This document shows, piece after piece, positions 13,335 to 15,313 of a stretch of 15,313 nucleotides of DNA. Source of the stretch: an archaeon (lineage in GTDB: Archaea; Undinarchaeota; Undinarchaeia; Undinarchaeales; JALTGF01); the NCBI GenBank assembly GCA_027077325.1, contig JALTGF010000012.1, positions 1 through 15,313 of the forward strand. The letters run 5' to 3'. The position numbers and the translations under genes are program-made. The notes below the pieces were generated by a model that did not search any database, was not told where the DNA came from, and saw nothing but the letters and a program-made list of their open reading frames with translations. Numbering within the stretch: position 1 is the stretch's first letter; each line of letters starts with the position of its first letter.

Positions 13335-14288
13335 TTAAATTTTCAATGTTTTTTTCTTTTTATTGTTATTTTTGCCAGATACTAAACGCTCATAAACAGG
13401 GATTTGAGAGTGGATTTTAGAAAGCTTTTGATAATATTTGTCCATTCTTATCTTGTAAATTAAGGCAGGGATGGATTTCTTTTGAAAGTAGTCCTCTTGT
13501 GTCTTTTTAATGAGATTTTTAAGAGTTTTCTCTTCAATTTTAAGAAACTCCAATTTTCGTCTTGCCCTGATTTTGAGTGTTAATTCCCATGCAGCGATAG
13601 TAAATGAGCCAGTAAGAGAAAAAGCAATTAGAATACTTAGCCAATGTTTTTGTAAGAATGACTTGCTCATATTCTTTAAGATATTCAGAGTTAAGAGGTC
13701 TGCTCGATTTGACTCGAGTTCATCATCGGCTTTGTTTATATAATCCTGGGCTTCTTTATACCGCTCAGCTTTAAAAGATTCCTTAGCCAAAAGCAAATAA
13801 TTTTCAGCAGAGGTCACATTTACGCCAAGCCGCTTGTAATCCCTTGCTTTGAGTTCCATTGAAGTGAGGAGATCAGAAGTTTTATATGCCAAAGTTTGTG
13901 TTTCATTAATTTTTTCAATTAGTTCGATAACTTTGGGATAATCTGCCCCAACTTTTTTCTTTGATACATATAAGTTTTGAGATTCGTTCAATATATTAAA
14001 TGCAAGATCCCTTTGAGTATAGGGAACTGAACCTATATTTTGGATCAGAGCAGAACAGTTTTCACCAGCAAAAGCTTTCCTTGCTTCAATCAAAGTGTCA
14101 TTTATATATGAAACACTAAAGTTAAGGTTTTGCATTTCGTCCATGACAGAATAACCATGTAGGATGGCATTAAATGCCTGCTCTTGTGTTATATTAACAC
14201 TGCTGTTAAGTGGCTGTCCAGCAACTGCGCTTGGATATGCTAGACTAATCGCCACCAGTATAGAGAGCATTAATAATTTTTTTATCAT
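13335..14288 (-). CDS. Secreted/membrane-anchored helical protein with C-terminal cytoplasmic module
   Basis: I do not recognise a named family for this 317-residue protein. Residues 1-24 form a signal peptide (MIKK, hydrophobic core, ending SAVAGQ). Residues 25-213 are mainly helical and hold all nine N-x-S/T sequons (at N28, N32, N56, N63, N77, N101, N128, N157, N206). A membrane helix spans about 216-238. The C-terminal part is basic and coiled, containing EEKTLKNLIKKTQEDYFQKK near 252-271 and YKIRMDKYYQKLSKI near 278-292, which resembles two copies in the upstream gene. ENYLLLAKESFKAERYKEA at 162-180 looks like a TPR-like helical hairpin. Topology is therefore outside-in. It overlaps the upstream gene by four bases, so both proteins are probably made together. 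Function unknown; a surface or envelope role is a guess. Confidence 0.75.
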   Translation of the reverse strand: MIKKLLMLSILVAISLAYPSAVAGQPLNSSVNITQEQAFNAILHGYSVMDEMQNLNFSVSYINDTLIEARKAFAGENCSALIQNIGSVPYTQRDLAFNILNESQNLYVSKKKVGADYPKVIELIEKINETQTLAYKTSDLLTSMELKARDYKRLGVNVTSAENYLLLAKESFKAERYKEAQDYINKADDELESNRADLLTLNILKNMSKSFLQKHWLSILIAFSLTGSFTIAAWELTLKIRARRKLEFLKIEEKTLKNLIKKTQEDYFQKKSIPALIYKIRMDKYYQKLSKIHSQIPVYERLVSGKNNNKKKKTLKI

Positions 14289-15313
14289 CTATACAACCTT
14301 CCTTGATCAAATTTTTCTTGGATTAATTTTCTCATTTCTTCCATTTTCTCATCTTCAGTTTTGAAAAACTTGAGCCTCCACCTGCTTTTTGATTGCTGTT
14401 TAATTTTAATTGTTGGGAAGCCAATCTTTCCGCCACCTATTTTAGGCAACTTAATAGAACGAACTTTTTCTTTTGCCTTTGAGAGCAATCTTTTTCTTTC
14501 CTGTAGGGCTTCAACTGCGATTCTTCTTTCCTCAACTGCTGCAAGTTGCTCCCAGTATGCTTTCATTTTTCGGTCGTAAATGTCCTTTGAAAGCTTTCTA
14601 TGCTTGAAATGCTCTATTTGAGTTTGCTTGATTAATTTCAGGATTTCATTACTTTCATTCTCTAAAACTTTCGCCTCATTAGCAAAATTTAGCAATCCAA
14701 TGCGCTTTGCCCGGAGAGATACTCTCTTTTTTTGAATTTGAGTTAGACGTTTTTCATATTCATACATAAGTTTGTGGAACTGATCCGGCGAGATTTCTTT
14801 CTTCTTGAAAAACTTGTTTTGAAGTCCTTCCATTAAACTAAAGATAGTAGTTTCTTCTTTGTTGAGGTTTTGCAAGGTTGTAGTAATTAAACTCAGAGAG
14901 AGTTTTCTGTATAGGAAATACCCTGAAAATAACGCAGCAATAGAACCACCCAATATTTCAGGATAATATGTTTCTACAAACCAGATTATGCTTATTTTCC
15001 CAGAGGTTTCTAGAAATACAGCAGAGCGGGCTTCTTTTGCTCTTACCAATGCATTAGAATAATCCTCACGGTTAAAAGCAGCAATTGCTAATCTCAACAA
15101 TCTTGTTGATTTTGGAACACTTAGCCTCCTCTTGTTTGCCATATTGATTTGCTGCTGCACAACACCAATTACAGATTTTGCTTCAAATGCCTCCAACTTT
15201 ATTTCATGAATTTGGTCGGTCAATTTTTTGGAAACTCCATAATCACCTTTTGAATATGCTTGTTTGGCCTGAGCAAGAAGATTCTTTGCCTTTCCAACAG
15301 AGATGCCCGCTGC
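14285..15313 (-). CDS. Membrane protein with TPR-like hairpins and two copies of a helical module; 5' end outside window
   Basis: The frame is open to the window edge, so the gene begins beyond 15313; an internal TTG at 15223 is not the likely start because coding-like sequence (AKNLLAQAKQAYSKGDYGVS) continues upstream of it. The visible 342 residues contain two helical-hairpin segments of the form LL..A..A...GDY..A (near residues 9-28 and 72-91), a membrane segment around IIWFVETYYPEILGGS to FLYRKL (about 109-137), then a charged coiled region with two related modules, LQNKFFKKKEISPDQFHKLM.. near 164-183 and TQIEHFKHRKLSKDIYDRKM near 231-250. The C-terminus is very basic. The next gene overlaps by four bases and shares both the hairpin type and the module, so the pair probably arose by duplication. 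No known function recognised. Confidence 0.75.
   Translation of the reverse strand, partial: AAGISVGKAKNLLAQAKQAYSKGDYGVSKKLTDQIHEIKLEAFEAKSVIGVVQQQINMANKRRLSVPKSTRLLRLAIAAFNREDYSNALVRAKEARSAVFLETSGKISIIWFVETYYPEILGGSIAALFSGYFLYRKLSLSLITTTLQNLNKEETTIFSLMEGLQNKFFKKKEISPDQFHKLMYEYEKRLTQIQKKRVSLRAKRIGLLNFANEAKVLENESNEILKLIKQTQIEHFKHRKLSKDIYDRKMKAYWEQLAAVEERRIAVEALQERKRLLSKAKEKVRSIKLPKIGGGKIGFPTIKIKQQSKSRWRLKFFKTEDEKMEEMRKLIQEKFDQGRLYR

Noticed and set aside
14285..15223. Taking the TTG at 15223 as the start of the last gene
   Set aside because: The frame stays open to the window edge with 30 more codons that continue the same helical repeat pattern, so the gene is truncated by the window.
1..15313. 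CRISPR arrays, insertion sequences, prophage genes or rRNA
   Set aside because: No regularly spaced repeats, transposase motifs, integrase motifs or rRNA-like sequence were seen on either strand.

Overview
The window looks archaeal. Several genes have TATA-like boxes about 25 bases before the start codon, as in leaderless archaeal transcripts. The purine genes are of archaeal type (separate purS, purL and purQ, and a separate GMP synthase ATPase subunit). A tRNA carries an intron with a textbook bulge-helix-bulge splice motif. The modest GC content and many short intergenic gaps suggest a small uncultivated (perhaps DPANN-like) archaeon. That placement is an inference and cannot be proven from the window.

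Layout, mostly on the minus strand. At 1-175 is the start of the GMP synthase ATP-pyrophosphatase subunit. At 165 to 2600 bases lies an AT-rich restriction-modification island: a DpnII/MboI-like endonuclease, a small ribbon-helix-helix protein missed by simple ORF lists, and an amino-methyltransferase overlapping it. A DUF167 gene follows at 2611-2820. At 2899-3156 is a tRNA locus: a class II tRNA with a 20-nt T-loop intron and, surprisingly, a GAU anticodon; an 18-bp perfect palindrome; and a divergent short element whose sequence is complementary to the tRNA and that has its own TATA-like box and hairpin/oligo-T end. At 3212-5387 is purE - unknown gene - purM. At 5465-6915, on the plus strand, are lemA and htpX, overlapping. 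At 6916-13282 is a tightly packed purine operon purS-purL-purQ-small ORF-purF-purD. At 13335-15313 are two overlapping membrane-protein genes that share a repeated helical module.

The purine genes supply PRPP amidotransferase (PurF), GAR synthetase (PurD), FGAM synthase (PurSLQ), AIR synthetase (PurM), the AIR carboxylation step (PurE) and GMP synthase ATPase, covering much of the IMP and GMP pathway. purC, purB, a GAR transformylase and the last IMP steps are not in the window. LemA and HtpX form a likely membrane quality-control pair. The most unusual material is the tRNA locus: a serine-type tRNA body (long variable arm, G73) with an isoleucine anticodon, next to a divergent tRNA-complementary short element.
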